A DNA stretch of 64,000 bases from Epiperipatus broadwayi (GCA_028023455.1 JAQFVV010006221.1:6181011-6245010), one strand, 5' to 3'; shown: positions 1 through 11,942, numbered from the stretch's first letter. The notes: generated by a model not told the origin, from the letters alone. Program-made: numbers and translations.

Positions 1-134
1 AATGATATATTGATTCAAAAACATTGATGACTTCTGTTTTCATTATTAAATTTAAAATCAAGTTTGGTCTTTATTGTCCAAGTCACGAAGTTACCTGTGC
101 TAGCATTACCTATATATAAATAAATATAAGATTC

Positions 135-1701
135 ACCCCAAGTGGAGCTCCTTCAAAATCTGTGGGGCCTTGATGAGGACAATTCGAACAATCATGATTC
201 AGCCACCTCTGAAACCTTCATTCCTACTAAACAACTCACACCAGAGAATCACACAGTGATCTCGGAACAATTTAACTAAAAAGTTCCACCGCCCAGCTCT
301 GTCATTCTGGAGGTTACAGATCTACATTGTGGACTCCATAAATTTCCAACACAGCAGCTCTATGACCTTATCAAACTCCACAAGCTAACTGATTATTTAC
401 ATAAAATCCTCACCCTTCCTAATGACCGATACATGGCATTAGAGTTTCACAACACAATACAAAGACAAGCCTTCAAAAACAGATTCAAATTTTTAAACAA
501 TATGTTCATGGTTCCAATAGACCATCCATACTTAAGGGGTTTATCAAAAACTGCCATATAGGTATGCAGAGGCAGCACCTACAGAAATATCTTGAGGCAT
601 TCGGACAAGTTACCTCATTTGAGTACCTTAGGGATCCTCTCACCAATGGTCTTACCTTCACCAACACAGCCTTATTTCAATTCATCCTTAAAAAAGGTCT
701 TTCTCCTGAAAGCATTCCCACAACAATAGCAGCTGAACTAGCACCTTTGGTCATTTCAATTAAGGGGATGAGGCCACAATGTTTCACCTGCAATCGGGAC
801 TGCCCTCAAAAAAATAAATGCAACTCTTGCCAGAAAGAAAAAGGCCTAAACCACATCTGTGCTCTGCACAGCCCCAATAAATATGAACATCCTCCTTCAG
901 CCAACCTCTCACCTCCATCTCACTTCAATTCAATCTTTCAGCATTCGGCCACCCTCTCACCTTTCAGTAAGATTTCAGCTTCCTCTAGGCCACATAATTT
1001 TGGTCTCACTCACAGACCACCACTCTCAGTTACAGCTTGCTCACAGGATCCTCTTTCCTTAATGGATATGAACACATTCAAACTCAGAAATCATCCTGTA
1101 TGAGTCTACCAACTCTGGCCCTTCCGCCACTAACAAGAAACATCAGAAGTGTGCATGCCCTAACCCATCAGATAGTGACACCAACTCTGACAATCAGATT
1201 TCCATCCTTGATCTTCCTGGTAAAATCATAATGGATCCTTTTCCTGAACCAAGGGCAAGTCTCAGACATTCAGAACACACAAGGAAAAAAGGAAATCTTT
1301 CAGCGAAAAATTCTCTGGCTTCAACCTGGGCCTCGTCATCCTCCTCCCTTCGCACTCTCTCACCTTCCTTTGCTGAATTTTTCTCGGACAGTGGTTCATC
1401 AAGTAACATCAAGAATGAATCATTGTGCAATTCTGGCTGGAGAAGCAAGAACTGTATTCCTCATATCTCTCCCATCCCAGCTCATCCTCGCTCACCATAA
1501 AATTTCTGTATTCCTACCTTTTTCTAAGATGTGCTTTTCTAACCTGCCTGAACTACACACCATTTCCCCTGTCCACTTCCCATTCCCTTTTTACATGTAT
1601 CCTTCCCCTCTTACCATTTTGTTCCTGAAATTTCATTTGTTTCATTGTATCTGTTTGTTTTTTTTGATGAATAAACATCTCATCACTGAGAAAAAAAAAA
1701 A
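135..1701 (+). mobile_element. Retroposed LINE ORF1-like sequence with poly(A) tail
   Basis: A 1.57-kb block, clearly richer in G+C than its surroundings, ends with a polyadenylation signal (AATAAA, 1670-1675) and an 11-base A run (1691-1701). The 7-base string AAGATTC occurs just before the block (128-134) and again at the end of the A run (1700-1706), consistent with a short target-site duplication. The block codes for a gag-like ORF1 protein in three successive frames. No reverse-transcriptase sequence follows, so this is an ORF1-only copy: either a deleted LINE or an ORF1 transcript copied back by retrotransposition. The left boundary rests on the short duplication and is less certain than the right. 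Confidence 0.6.
292..1500 (+). pseudogene. ORF1/gag-like protein of a non-LTR retrotransposon, frameshifted
   Basis: A reading frame runs from about 292 (VILEVTDLHC, then LPNDRYMALEF and FKNRFKFLNNMF) to about 545. It continues in a second frame to 1103 (KYLEAFGQVTSFEYLRDP, resembling an RNA-recognition fold) through a cysteine cluster, CFTCNRDCPQKNKCNSC, which looks like a degenerate zinc knuckle. It then moves to a third frame from about 1075 to the stop before 1500, through an acidic Ser/Asp segment and a Ser-rich tail. This order (RRM-like domain, then Cys knuckle, then low-complexity tail) is typical of ORF1 nucleic-acid chaperones of several LINE clades. Two frameshifts (near 545 and near 1075) and an in-frame stop break it. 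The clade is not assignable by eye. Confidence 0.5.
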
Positions 1702-1706
1702 GATTC

Positions 1707-3394
1707 TTCTATTTGATCTAATTACAATTTTGGAAAGTTTTATGGTAATAATTTATAAATAAGTACAGTAAAAAAGAATTAAAACAATTCTTTCTAATAC
1801 TTAAGCATATTTATTTCACTTTATTTATAATTTATAAAATATAAAAGAGTTTCACCTAGTTTTTGCACATAATTTTTATCAGCTTCAGTTTAAATATTAC
1901 AAACAAAATGTATAAATATGCTTTTGGAACACACACACCCCCCATGTATAAATATGCTTTTGGAACACACACACCCCCCATTTACAACTGATACTCATTT
2001 TGTTTTTAATTGGAAGTTGAAAAATATGTGATTGTTTATTGATATAAGAATTAAATAAATATCTAATAATGCCAACAATAATTTATATCTTTAGATAATA
2101 AATGAAAAAAAAAAACTTATGATAAATGGTAAAATCTTGTATATATATATTGTAACCTTTCCAGAGCTGCGAGACAGGTCACACACACAGGGCAGTTACT
2201 ATAATATCTATGGATTTTCTCCACAAAGAATGATTACTTTTATAAAAACGATATATAATTTCAAATATTAAAATCTCAGGTTCTTTTTAAAATTCAAACT
2301 TATATACTAGGTGTATGCTCTATCTACATCTCAGGGTTCACTCAATACTTGATATGAGAAAAATGATTTTGTGATAAATACTTTAACATTCTTAAATGCA
2401 ATAACTATCTAAGTTATACTTTAAATATTCTGTCTTCTTATGACTCTATCATAGGATATCTTGTGTCTTAGGCAAACAAAAATGCAAATATGTGAACATC
2501 AAGTATCTCAGTACTTTTAGATAACACGTGACTAGCATATAAAACACTTTTTAAATATTTTGACATTTTTTCTTATATAAATATTTAATTTATACCACCT
2601 ACAAACATATTTAATTTTAATATCTTCAAGTATGAACTTGTACCAAATACTAAAATAAAACTAATGCAGCAGATGGAAAGGGTAATTTTTATGATACCAC
2701 TTCATTACAAAATACACTTGAAATAAAGGCGAATCAACGAAATATATATCTTATTACAATGCAGGTGTGAAATAAATAATAAACAAAATAGATAAATAAA
2801 TGAATAATAAAACTTTATTAAGTTAGATTTTTCTGGATAATGAATGTAATAGTGGTGAAACAGAAAAGTATTTAATAAATAGCAAAAATATTTATTTATA
2901 AGATTATAATAATATTTAATACAATAAATATTTACAAAAAGTAACAATTTTAATCCAACCAAATTATGCTAACAGAAATATTTATACAATTTAAAATAAA
3001 ATATTCTTTTCTGAAACATTCCTATAAAATTTATAATAATAGCATTTATATTACTTAAGAAGTTCTTACATACACACACACATATATATATATATATGCC
3101 TATACACAGGCCCCTAGTATAATATTAAATATATTACAGCACTAGCAATATCTAAAAATCAATGTGGAAATATACTTCTCATGGAATTGTAAAGATAGTT
3201 TAATATTATGCAAAAATAATCAAAACAGTACAATTCTATTAATACCTATGAGAAATGAGGAAATAGAGAAGCTTACTATTTACAATTATACCAATATACT
3301 TAAGATTAAACTGTAGTAGAGCTAATAAAATAATCTCGCAAATGGACATGCCTTATAATGTTCTCACATATTAAAAATACACACTTATATTAAA
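1707..3394. other. AT-rich non-coding stretch with a 36-bp tandem pair
   Basis: No gene is visible. The only structured item is a 36-base unit repeated twice without change at 1908-1979, each copy ending in an ACACAC run and a C6 tract. A short (CA)/(TA) microsatellite lies near 3071-3098. The rest is low-complexity A/T sequence. Confidence 0.7.
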
Positions 3395-3428
3395 TTACAG
3401 GCAAGTGAATGGAAAATATATGAATAAG

Positions 3429-3566
3429 CACCTGGTAACTTGACCTGGCAATGCTGAAGAAAGAAAGCCACAGTCTTTCACATGGCGGGGTTTATGAAGG
3501 GGCAGCTGGTAATTTGCACTGCAGTGCTGAAGCAAGTAAGCCACACTCTCTTCATGGAGGGGCTTA
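3429..3566. repeat. Two diverged tandem units of about 65-75 bp
   Basis: Two adjacent units share the order CTGGTAAyTTG, then TGCTGAAG, then AAGCCACA, then ATGG.GGGG.TTA. They span 3429-3493 and 3503-3566 with scattered substitutions. The block is richer in G+C than its flanks. An 80-codon open frame crosses it on the minus strand but shows no recognisable motif, and its repetitiveness comes from the DNA repeat, so I do not call it a gene. Confidence 0.5.
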
Positions 3567-3639
3567 ACACATACAAGGACAATAAAATATCCACTTAAAA
3601 TGCTTAAATCATTACTTGCCTCCAAGCAACACATCAATT

Positions 3640-4391
3640 AATAATTATAATAAATAATTAATCAACATGTGCATGCATTCCAAAGCAAAATAACACATCT
3701 ATTTGGTCTATCACTATATGCAAACAGACACACAATGATTGCATAACAATATCAAAGATTAAAATTTTATAAACTATTTAACATTACACACCTACTTCCA
3801 TAATTTAAATTACAATCATGGCAAATATAAAAAGCTGTTTCTGTTTATGTTCATATTAAAATTGTTATGCTTACATTAATATGATATTATAAAATTTATA
3901 AAAAAAGTCAATTGATTACTTTATCACAAAACCGTTACTACACACCAATTTAGAATATAAAAGTATTTTTTGAACTGTATATCAAAGTACCCAATTCCAA
4001 GTAAGATTTTATAGGTAGATATGGTATAATTTATAGCTAGGATTAATTTAGATATCATAGCAATCTGATTAAAGTTATACTTGAAATGTAAATGAAAAAA
4101 AAATCTATATACAAGTAAAATTAAGAGTATTAATTAAATTACTATTGAAGCTCCTGAAAAAAAGATTTATTATTAAATGATACTTAATTGAGGTTATTGA
4201 TGATGCTGACAACCCAGTCTTATATATAGTTCATAGTGTGTTTCTGTGACTTCATTGACATTGACATCACTACCAGAGCTGTGGGCTGCTAATGGTCCAA
4301 TAATATTAAGTGCTTTATTGAGAGTTCATAGTTGCAGCAATGTATACATTATCTTGATTTGCATGTTGTTTCATTCTGAATTTATATTTTT
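3640..4391. other. AT-rich stretch, nothing recognised
   Basis: Low-complexity A/T-rich sequence with scattered homopolymer runs. No open frame with a recognisable product, no repeat boundary and no RNA gene was seen. Confidence 0.6.
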
Positions 4392-4568
4392 AAACCAGGC
4401 AAAACTCTCTATATATATTGCCACTCAGTGCACGCCAGAGTAATCAATGGATGCCAGAAGGCTTGTGCATAAAATCCCCCATTTACTACTTACTTATCCA
4501 ATATCCCCAGACTGGCACCCATTGATTACTCTGGCTTGCAAAATATATAGAAAGTTTTGCCTGTTTTA
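4392..4568. repeat. Family H3 palindromic element, miniature copy
   Basis: The arms start at AAACCAGGCAAAACTCTCTA and end with its near reverse complement (AGTTTTGCCTGTTTTA). Between them lie the family words GAGTAATCAATGGATGCCAG and CAATATCCCCAGACT and their inverse. The segment that carries the hammerhead-like core in long copies is deleted here, leaving a compact inverted repeat of about 180 bp. This resembles a MITE-like derivative of the longer elements at 28255-28845 and 61279-61575. Confidence 0.75.
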
Positions 4569-4742
4569 ATAACAGTTACAGGCAAGCATAAGAAATGATG
4601 ATCATGTGATGTGAAATTTATATTTTTCATGCTAATAAACAGTTTTTCAAGTTAGACATTGGTATGAAGAAATATTAAAGTAGTATTGCACAATCTGCGA
4701 CCTTTTTAAAAGAATTGCACCCAGAAACATTTTTTTTTACAA

Positions 4743-4836
4743 TGTGTCAAAGCATCTGACGGGAAGCGAACCTGGGACAACTGACAAGGACAACTACAAG
4801 GCAGTTGTGCTGACCACTCGGCCACCAACGCTTGAC
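4743..4836 (-). mobile_element. tRNA-derived SINE, subfamily 1
   Basis: On the minus strand this reads GCGTTGGTGGCCGAGTGGTC, which holds a type-2 (Leu/Ser-like) tRNA A box, and then a B-box-like GGTTCGCTTCCCG at 4760-4772. It ends GCTTTGACACATT next to a T run (4730-4738) that is an A-tail on the minus strand. The same organisation recurs at 25167, 27390 and 35400. The A and B boxes form an internal RNA polymerase III promoter in such elements. It is too diverged to be a functional tRNA. Confidence 0.8.
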
Positions 4837-4849
4837 CAGAAACATTTTT

Positions 4850-5907
4850 TATATTGATGTACTTCACCTCAAAACATCTTAGTTTCACTATTATTAGTCA
4901 TCTGTAACATGAGTACAACATCTACAAAGATATGTATACAATTTATTGAAAATATATTGCTCTGAAATAATTATATATCAATTGGCACATTGAATTTAAT
5001 TTTATTTGTCAGCTAAATTATTTATAATATTTACTATTTTCTTTTGCTGTACTTTTTAAAATTTAAGCATTTTATTGGGAATAAGAGGACAAACAGTCTG
5101 CCTTTAGGAACATTGACTTTTGGCTTCCTGTTTGCAAGATTGTATCATTAGTCTTGTCTTTCGACTTTGAAATTAATCAGCTACTGTGATGGATTGCGAG
5201 AAGAATACAAACATGCATTCAGTATTTATTGGAGTGGAAGGGGGATAAAATATATTCCCCCGAATTACTCGTTTTTTTATTTCTTTTAATTTTTAAATTT
5301 CTTTTCTTTTTAGTTAGTTTGTATTGAAGTTTTCTTTTTATGATTTAAATAAGTGACCAGTCACGAGTTATATTCATATTTATTTTAAAATATTGGAATT
5401 TCAAAAGTATAGAAATTGTTTTTTTTTTTTTTAAATATTATTTTAGTAATATTACCATCGTAAAAGATAGGAGATAGGTAGTCAATTTTTGAGTCTAATG
5501 TTAAATTAATCTCCTAATCTCCTGTTACTTTGTAGCAATAATAAAAACCTAAATGAGGTATTTGGGAATGTTTATTTTCTTTTTTTGAAATTCGGTTTTA
5601 TTTATTTACAAACTGTTTAAAGCAATCTTCAGCTTACAGGGTTAGCTTGGCCAATATGATATTATAAACAGATCTGTGATATATTTGCGGTACTTTTATT
5701 TTGGCTTTTGATCTTATATCACATTGTTTATGACAGTTATAATTTATTTAATGTAATCAGTGATAATAATGTATATAAGTCTGTTTTTGTAATGCTATTT
5801 AATTTTACCATTGATCACACTCTGTTATAAAGGATGTGAAAGATTTTAAAATAAAACAGTATAATTCTCAAAGTAACAAACATATTCTTAAAAACAATTT
5901 AATTAAA
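4850..5907. other. AT-rich stretch, nothing recognised
   Basis: No gene or repeat boundary is visible. The sequence contains long A and T runs and no open frame of interest. Confidence 0.6.
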
Positions 5908-6340
5908 TATATAGGGTATATGAGCACAGACTTTCACACGCCCCACTACTCTCCACACTATCTCATAACACGGATACACTTGAACACATATATGTTGAAA
6001 AGATAAATAATCACCAATATACGTATTTGATGCTAAACCAGCAATCATCAGTTGGTCCAGATTATCATCTCCACACATATATGCTACAAGTGCTCAGATA
6101 TATATTAAGATAGCCAAACCTCATATTTTAATTGATCTTAGGTCAACATGGGTGTGATAAGAATTTTGGCCTAAGGGTGGCCATTAAGCATTCCATTATC
6201 AGATTTTCAATTGGATGGACGGTTGAAGAGTTGGAGTGTGGAGTAGATTGAAGCCTGTCCATTAAAATATGAGGTTTGGCTATCTTAATATATATCTGAG
6301 CAGTTATTGCAAATATATATGTGTGGAGATGATATACTGG

Positions 6341-6384
6341 ACCAACTGATGATTGCTGGTTTAGCATGAAATACAAATATTGGT
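6341..6384 (+). ncRNA. Hammerhead ribozyme motif (family H1, copy 1)
   Basis: The conserved core is present in order. CTGATGA lies at 6346-6352. A stem-loop follows with TGCT (6354-6357) pairing AGCA (6363-6366), then GAAA (6368-6371). A short stem III is closed by A6371 and T6378, and the cleavage triplet is ATA (6377-6379). Stem I pairs ACCAA (6341-6345) with TTGGT (6380-6384), five base pairs. The first stem II pair is a T/T mismatch. This is a type I arrangement with a minimal stem III, as known from Penelope-like elements. Activity is inferred only. Confidence 0.6.
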
Positions 6385-6810
6385 GATTATTTATCTTTTC
6401 AACATATATGTGTTCAAGTGTATCAGTGTTGAGATAGTGTGGTGAGTAGTGGGTCATGTGAAAGTCTGTGCTCATATACCCTATATATTACATATATAGA
6501 TACAGGTATATAATAAACCTGTGTGTGTCGGTTATTACATAGTAGAGCTGTCTGTCCATCCCTTGTATATATATTAAATGGATTATGTCCTGTACATGAG
6601 GGGTAAGATTGACCTTAGGTCAACATGGGTGTGACAAGAATTTCGGCCTCAGGGGTGTCCTTTGAGCATTCCATCATCAGATTTTCAATTGGATGCTTGA
6701 AGAGTTGGAGTGTGGAGTAGATAGAAGCCTGTCCATTAAAGTATGAGGTTTGGCTATCTTAATATATATCTAAGCGATTGTAGTATATATGCGTGGAGAT
6801 GGTAATCTGG

Positions 6811-6854
6811 ACCAACTGATGATTGCTGGTTTAGCATGAAATACATATACTGGT
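6811..6854 (+). ncRNA. Hammerhead ribozyme motif (family H1, copy 2)
   Basis: CTGATGA lies at 6816-6822 and GAAA at 6838-6841. Stem III ATA/TAT (6841-6843 with 6846-6848) has a two-base loop, and the ATA cleavage triplet is at 6847-6849. Stem I has one mismatch at its first pair (A6815 with C6850), then four pairs. Compared with copy 1, stem III is better and stem I worse. Confidence 0.55.
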
Positions 6855-7005
6855 GATTATTCATCTTTTCAACATACATGTGTTCAAGTGTATCAGTGTT
6901 ATGAGATAGTGTGGAGAGTGGTGGGTCGTGTGAAAGTCTGTGTTCATATATCCTATATATTACATATATAGACACAGGTATACAATAAGCCTGTGTGTTT
7001 CAATT

Positions 7006-7750
7006 AAATTATTAAAAAAAATTGCAGTTAAGAAAAAATATATATCTAAGGTATATATTGAATTTGATGAAACTTATGTAAAAATTTTAACTGCACTATT
7101 TTTTATCAGTTTTTAATTTATACATGAACTTTTTTTTGGTTTTAAATTATGTTTACTTATGCATTCATTTATTTTTATTTTTTTATGTTTAAATAAGTTT
7201 TAAATTTAACTCTTAGAAATCAGACATTTTTTTTGTTCTACCTGGTTGAAGTTTTGAAAATGCTCAACCTGTCATTTTTGTATAAAATCTTTATCTTAAA
7301 ATTCAATAAATTGGACTTGATTTCTCTTTAATTTAATTTTATAAACAAATAATATTCTAAAAAATCACATTTGACTTTTTTAAAATTTAAAAACTGACTT
7401 CGATTTCCCAATGATCATACAAAGATGTGAAAGCAAATTCCGAAAATAAATGAATTTATTTTTTAATTTTTTTCTTTAAATAAAGAACACACAAATGTAT
7501 ATATATGATAAATCTATTAAATTGTGCTTTAAAATCTGATATTTATTCTATAATTATTACAATATTTGTAAAGATTTTAATACCATGCCAAATTATGATT
7601 TTTTTTTTGTTTATATAAGTTTATTAACTTCTATTTGTGTATTTCTTTTTGTTTTAAATAATTATCAACCAATTAGTCTGTAAAAAATAATCAAAAATAT
7701 AAATCGGTATTTTTTTTATTCCAAAAACTTTGCATGAAAACTAGTCCAGA
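7006..7750. other. AT-rich stretch, nothing recognised
   Basis: Extremely A/T-rich, with T-rich runs and several short A tracts. No gene or repeat is supported. Confidence 0.6.
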
Positions 7751-7784
7751 AGCTAAACATCACATGATCACCATTTCTTATGCT

Positions 7785-8095
7785 TACTCAAGCTGTTAAA
7801 ACAGTCAAAACTCTCAAGATAGTAGTGCCACTCAGTGCAAACCAGAGTAATCAGTGAAATGCTTACAAGATTTGCATAAAATTCCTATCCAGTGCCTACT
7901 CATCCAATATCCCCAGATTAGTTTTCTAGCTTATGGCTCCTCACCGATGAAAGGCACAAGCTAGAAACTAGTTTGGGAGTATTGGATGGGCAGGCATTAT
8001 ATAGGGATTTTATACACAAACCTTCTTGCATCTATTGATTACTGTGGCTTGCACTGAGTGGAACTATTGTATGGAGAATTTTTTCTGTTTTTATT
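7785..8095. repeat. Family H3 inverted-repeat element
   Basis: The two arms run inward from the CATCACATGATCACC word and from TCAAAACTCTCAAGATAGTA to the centre near 7940, with the second arm inverted. The minus-arm hammerhead core is lost. The + strand arm (7940-7990) keeps GATGA, GAAACTAGT and the surrounding sequence but has CCGATGA instead of CTGATGA. The copy is older and more mutated than those near 28 kb. Confidence 0.65.
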
Positions 8096-8105
8096 CCAGA
8101 AGCTG

Positions 8106-8990
8106 TGAACATTTTTTCTTTCATAAAATAAAATAATGGAATAAAAATATTAGATTTTAACTGATTGTTATAAGATACTGACTTCTTCAGATTTTTATTT
8201 TAAATTAAAAAATTAATAAAATTATGGGAGAATCTATTTATTTAAAAAAATTCTATGTTAAAACAAGTTATATTGGTAAAACAGTGAACCATAAGCTTTT
8301 TCTGAGGGCAACACCTAACGATTCTTAACAAAGTATATATGGTCAAGTGCAGACTATAGAACCATAGTTTTTCAAGAAAAGTTGTTCACAAAAGCAGAAA
8401 CTCAATAATCTTCACTTAAAGAATTATTTATTTACAAATGGAATTGATTATATATATATTTGTATAAGTGAGTAAATGTTTGATTTCAACATTCACAATT
8501 TTGAATAGTAATTAATGCAAAACATTAACCTTCCTGTGCTCTGCAACCATTCTGAGACATTTCTTTGTTCTCACTAGATTTAAGCTTTCATGATGCCATG
8601 TTACAGGCTAATTGTTTGTTTCAACTGAGAATTGTTCACATAATAAAAGTAAAGAAAATTAACATAGACATAGTTATATAAAAAATTAATTATAATATTA
8701 TGTCTAGAAATTGTTATTACCTCTATATTAATATATCTTTCCATAATATAATATTAGTGGTGACATGTTTTATAAAAGCAAGTATCACATTATTTTTTTC
8801 AAAATTTTAATATTATTCTGTAAAAATATTTATTGTGTGTAAGTAAATAGCAATTATAAGGAGAGATACCAATTACAGTAGTAATTAACTTATAGTTGAG
8901 CAATAGTATCAGCTTATGTAGTGAATGAAGTAAAAATTAAATAATAAAAACAGATTAGCATTTGAGTGGAATTAAAGCAACTGTAGCTTA
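8106..8990. other. AT-rich stretch, nothing recognised
   Basis: No gene, repeat boundary or structured RNA was seen in this stretch before the hAT transposon. Confidence 0.55.
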
Positions 8991-8998
8991 GTATAGAA

Positions 8999-11934
8999 CC
9001 AGGCTTCTTAAACTTTTTTATATAGCGACCCCCTTCAAGCTTAGGAAATTTTAAACGACCCCCTCCTCCATATAATGAAATATATATTAACCGTAGATGT
9101 AGATGTAATATCGCACTATTTTACAATGTAAATAAAATAAGGATTAAAGAATACGTACCCATTCATTTCACATATATATAATTGGAAACGTTGACGGGAT
9201 ATCGGTCGTAATAAAACACAATAAATAGAATGACATAAAACTATATATAAATTTATTAAATAGAAAAAATAAACTTTTGTAACAATTTTTTTATAAGAAA
9301 ACATATTATTAACATCAAACAATATTAATGTGACGGATGTGATTGTTTATTTTTACACAAATAATTAAATCCAGGCTCAATTTGAGTTAGTGCAGATCGT
9401 AATAAATTTTCAACGTTTATTAAAGTTGAACGGTATTTTGATTTTATGTAAGTTAATGTGGAAAAGGCTGATTCACATAAATATGTTGTACAAAATGGCA
9501 GTAATTTGTTCATTGCCATTTCCGATAGTAGGGGATATTCTGATTTGATTTCTATCCAAAATTCATGCACAGGCACTTGAGAAAATCTGAGTCGCAAGGT
9601 AGTATCACTTGTTAATTCGGCAAATTCTTCTTGTGCTTTTAAGTTTAAAAAATTAATTTCTTCCATTTCAATTGAAAATGGATTGCAAATCCATTGTTGT
9701 GTATCGATATCATTGGGAAAATACCTATGCATGTAAACTTCCATATCCTTCAAATGATTAACTATAATTTTTGTTATAGGAGTATCTTTTTTGAAATATT
9801 GTTACTAATTATATACTCGTCAGTAAATGGAAACATTTCGAGCGATCCACTTTCCACTCTGTTCTTCCATATAAGAATTTTTTTAACAAAGGCCTCAAGT
9901 TTATTTTTTAACATAAACATATTAACGCAGACTCCCTGCATTGATAAATTCATATCATTGATTTTATCAAAAATATCTGCCAAATAGCATAGCTTGAGAA
10001 GCCATAAATTATCGTGAAAATAATCGGCCAAATTAGAATTTTGCTCTGTTAGAAATATAAGAACTTCATCTTTTAAAGTTAATAATCGTTTCAAACTTCG
10101 ACCTCTTGATAGCCACCTAACTTCAGCATGTAGCAATAAACTTGTATAATCCGAATCCATATCAATGCACAAATTTTTAAACAATCGACTATTAAGTGCT
10201 CGACTTTTAATAAAGTTGATGATTTTGACTGCATCAAAAAACACAGTGTTTAATTCTGGTGCAATTTTTTTAACAACAAGTGCCTCTCGGTGAATCATAC
10301 AATGTGTAAATGTAATATGATCATTTCCAGCTTTAACAAATGCTGTAAAACCAAGATCTTGTCCGGTCATTGCTGCAGCACCGTCCGTGCACACACCAAC
10401 ACAATTTTTCCAATTTAATCCTTCTTTTTCAAAAAACTCATTTACTTTTTTATATATATCTTTTCCACGAGTATGACCTTCCAGAGGACGACAAAACAGT
10501 ATATCTTCATGAATGCTTCCCTCATAAATATATCTTACAAAAAGTAACAACTGTGCCATTTTTGAAATGTCTGTTGACTCGTCCAGTTGTATTGCAAACT
10601 TTGAGCTGTCTTTAAGCCTCATAAGAAGCTGTTGAAATTGATCATTGCTAATGTCTGAAATTCTTTTGGACACAGTGTCATTTGATAATGGAATTTTACT
10701 AATTTCAGCAGCATACTGTTTTCCATGAACAATTTCAGACATTCTTATAGCTGCAGGTAGTAAAAGTTGCTCTCCAATAGTAAAAGGCTTTTTCGTTTTT
10801 GCTATCAAATACGAAACTTCATACGATGCCAATAGATATTTATCATTCAAAGTAACATACTTCTCCAAAGTGTTCTTTTCTTTATTTGATGTTTGCAAAA
10901 GACGCTCAAAATATTCTATTGGCTTTTTTGATAACGTTGCATGTTTAGTATTCAAATGTCGTTGCAGTTTTGACGGTTTCATGCTTTCTGCAGCCAAAAC
11001 TTCTTTGCAAATTAAGCACACTGGTTGTTCTTCATTGTTGTGAGAAGAGCATGTGAAGCCATACTGCAAATATGATTCGTCATATTTTCTTTTTTTTTGT
11101 TTTGCTAGAAGTCGGATTTGAAGCACTGCAACTTGGTTGTGACGGCGTGGCAGACTTATTAGTTGGAATTTTAATTAGCCATTTATCCATGATGGTTAAA
11201 TAATAATAAATAATTAAACAAAATGTAGTTGAACTTTAACGTAATAATTAAAAACACCAACTGAAAATTACACAGTAAATACACACATGTCACTACGAAG
11301 ACAAAGCTGAGTCCAAACTGAAGTACAAACAGAAAAATAACTACACTCGAATCTTTACCAGTGCAATGACAACAAACTACGATCAGATCAACCCCGACGC
11401 ATGGCGTGTTCAAAGTGTGCAGCGCACAAAGGCACCGTATCACAAAGACGCCGAAAAAGAAGCTTTCATTTAATTTTTTTTATTATTTTATAAAAATAAT
11501 ATGCCGATTCGCCTAGCCTAGCTTGATTATGCTTCCGTATTGTATGTGTAAGCTGTAAGGCGACGCGGCGTCTGGGTACTTATAATCACTAAGTTATCTT
11601 GCAAACACTGACGCCGGCGGCCAGACATCAATGTCGAACGTTCAGTTGAAAATCGAGGAGCGCGTTGTATTTATTATTTTAAATGCTACTTCCATATTTT
11701 CATTTATAGGCCCTACATAACAGTTTTGCATTGCCACTTTTTTCAAAAAATAGTTATAATAAAACTACAATAGTATTTTGTATGATTTTTATTTGTATTT
11801 ATATTTGTACGTAGTGTGTATACTAATTTTAAAATTTTATTTATAATGATTGAAAAGTATCAGATCTTTGCGACCCCCTTTCAGTAGTCTCGCGACCCCC
11901 CTGGGGGTCGCGACCCACAGTTTAAGAAGCCAGG
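8999..11934 (-). mobile_element. hAT (ZBED5/Charlie-like) DNA transposon with target-site duplication
   Basis: Terminal inverted repeats CCAGGCTTCTTAAACT (8999-9014) and the complement of CCTGGCTTCTTAAACT (11919-11934) differ at one base. Both are followed inward by GCGACCCCC-type subterminal repeats typical of Charlie-like hATs. The 8-bp direct duplication GTATAGAA flanks both ends exactly (8991-8998 and 11935-11942), the length expected for hAT insertion. The 2,936-bp element carries one transposase gene on the minus strand. Perfect duplication and only two frame breaks suggest a fairly recent insertion. Confidence 0.95.
9325..11190 (-). pseudogene. hAT transposase (ZBED5-like), two homopolymer frameshifts
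   Basis: The enzyme would cut and paste hAT elements by DNA transesterification. On the minus strand the natural start is the ATG at 11188-11190 (MDKWLIKIPTN), the usual N terminus of ZBED5-type proteins. A nine-base T run (11090-11098) shifts the frame just before KYDESYLQYGFTC. The main body follows: a BED zinc finger (CLICKE, then HLNTKH), LDESTDIS and VCTDGAAAMTG with the first two acidic catalytic residues, WLSRGRSLKRL, and EAFVKK. A six-base T run at 9787-9792 shifts the frame again. The C-terminal dimerisation region continues (KDMEVYMHRYF, CESAFSTLTYIKSKYRSTL) with the likely third catalytic acid in CES. Restoring both single-base changes would give about 620 residues, normal for the family. 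Both breaks lie in homopolymers, so sequencing error is possible. Confidence 0.9.
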
Positions 11935-11942
11935 GTATAGAA

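Larger units (their letters stand above)
5908..7005. mobile_element. Family H1 composite: inverted arms plus direct tandem, with hammerhead motifs
   Basis: The block holds three related arms. The first (5908-6130) is the inverse of the second (about 6220-6488), so that the tip ATATATAGGGTATATGAGCA reads back as its complement at 6469-6488. A unit beginning TTGAYCTTAGGTCAACATGG occurs at 6132 and again at 6609, a direct tandem period of about 477 bp. Each right arm carries a hammerhead-like motif on the + strand (6341-6384, 6811-6854) and the inverted arm carries a mutated one on the minus strand near 6018-6060. This mix of direct tandem and head-to-head copies is what Penelope-like terminal repeats and hammerhead-processed retroelements typically show. 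No protein is encoded. Confidence 0.7.

Noticed and set aside
2705-2962. 85-codon minus-strand frame rich in Tyr, Ile and Phe
   Set aside because: Compositional artefact of AT-rich DNA with no supporting motif or splice sites.
6160-6215. CTGATAATGG ... GGCCAAAATT (minus strand; also near 6625-6685 and 38400-38460) as another hammerhead
   Set aside because: Some copies have CTGATGA, GAAA and GTC, but stem I and stem II do not pair properly and the spacing is too long. It may be an old ribozyme or another conserved piece of the terminal repeat.
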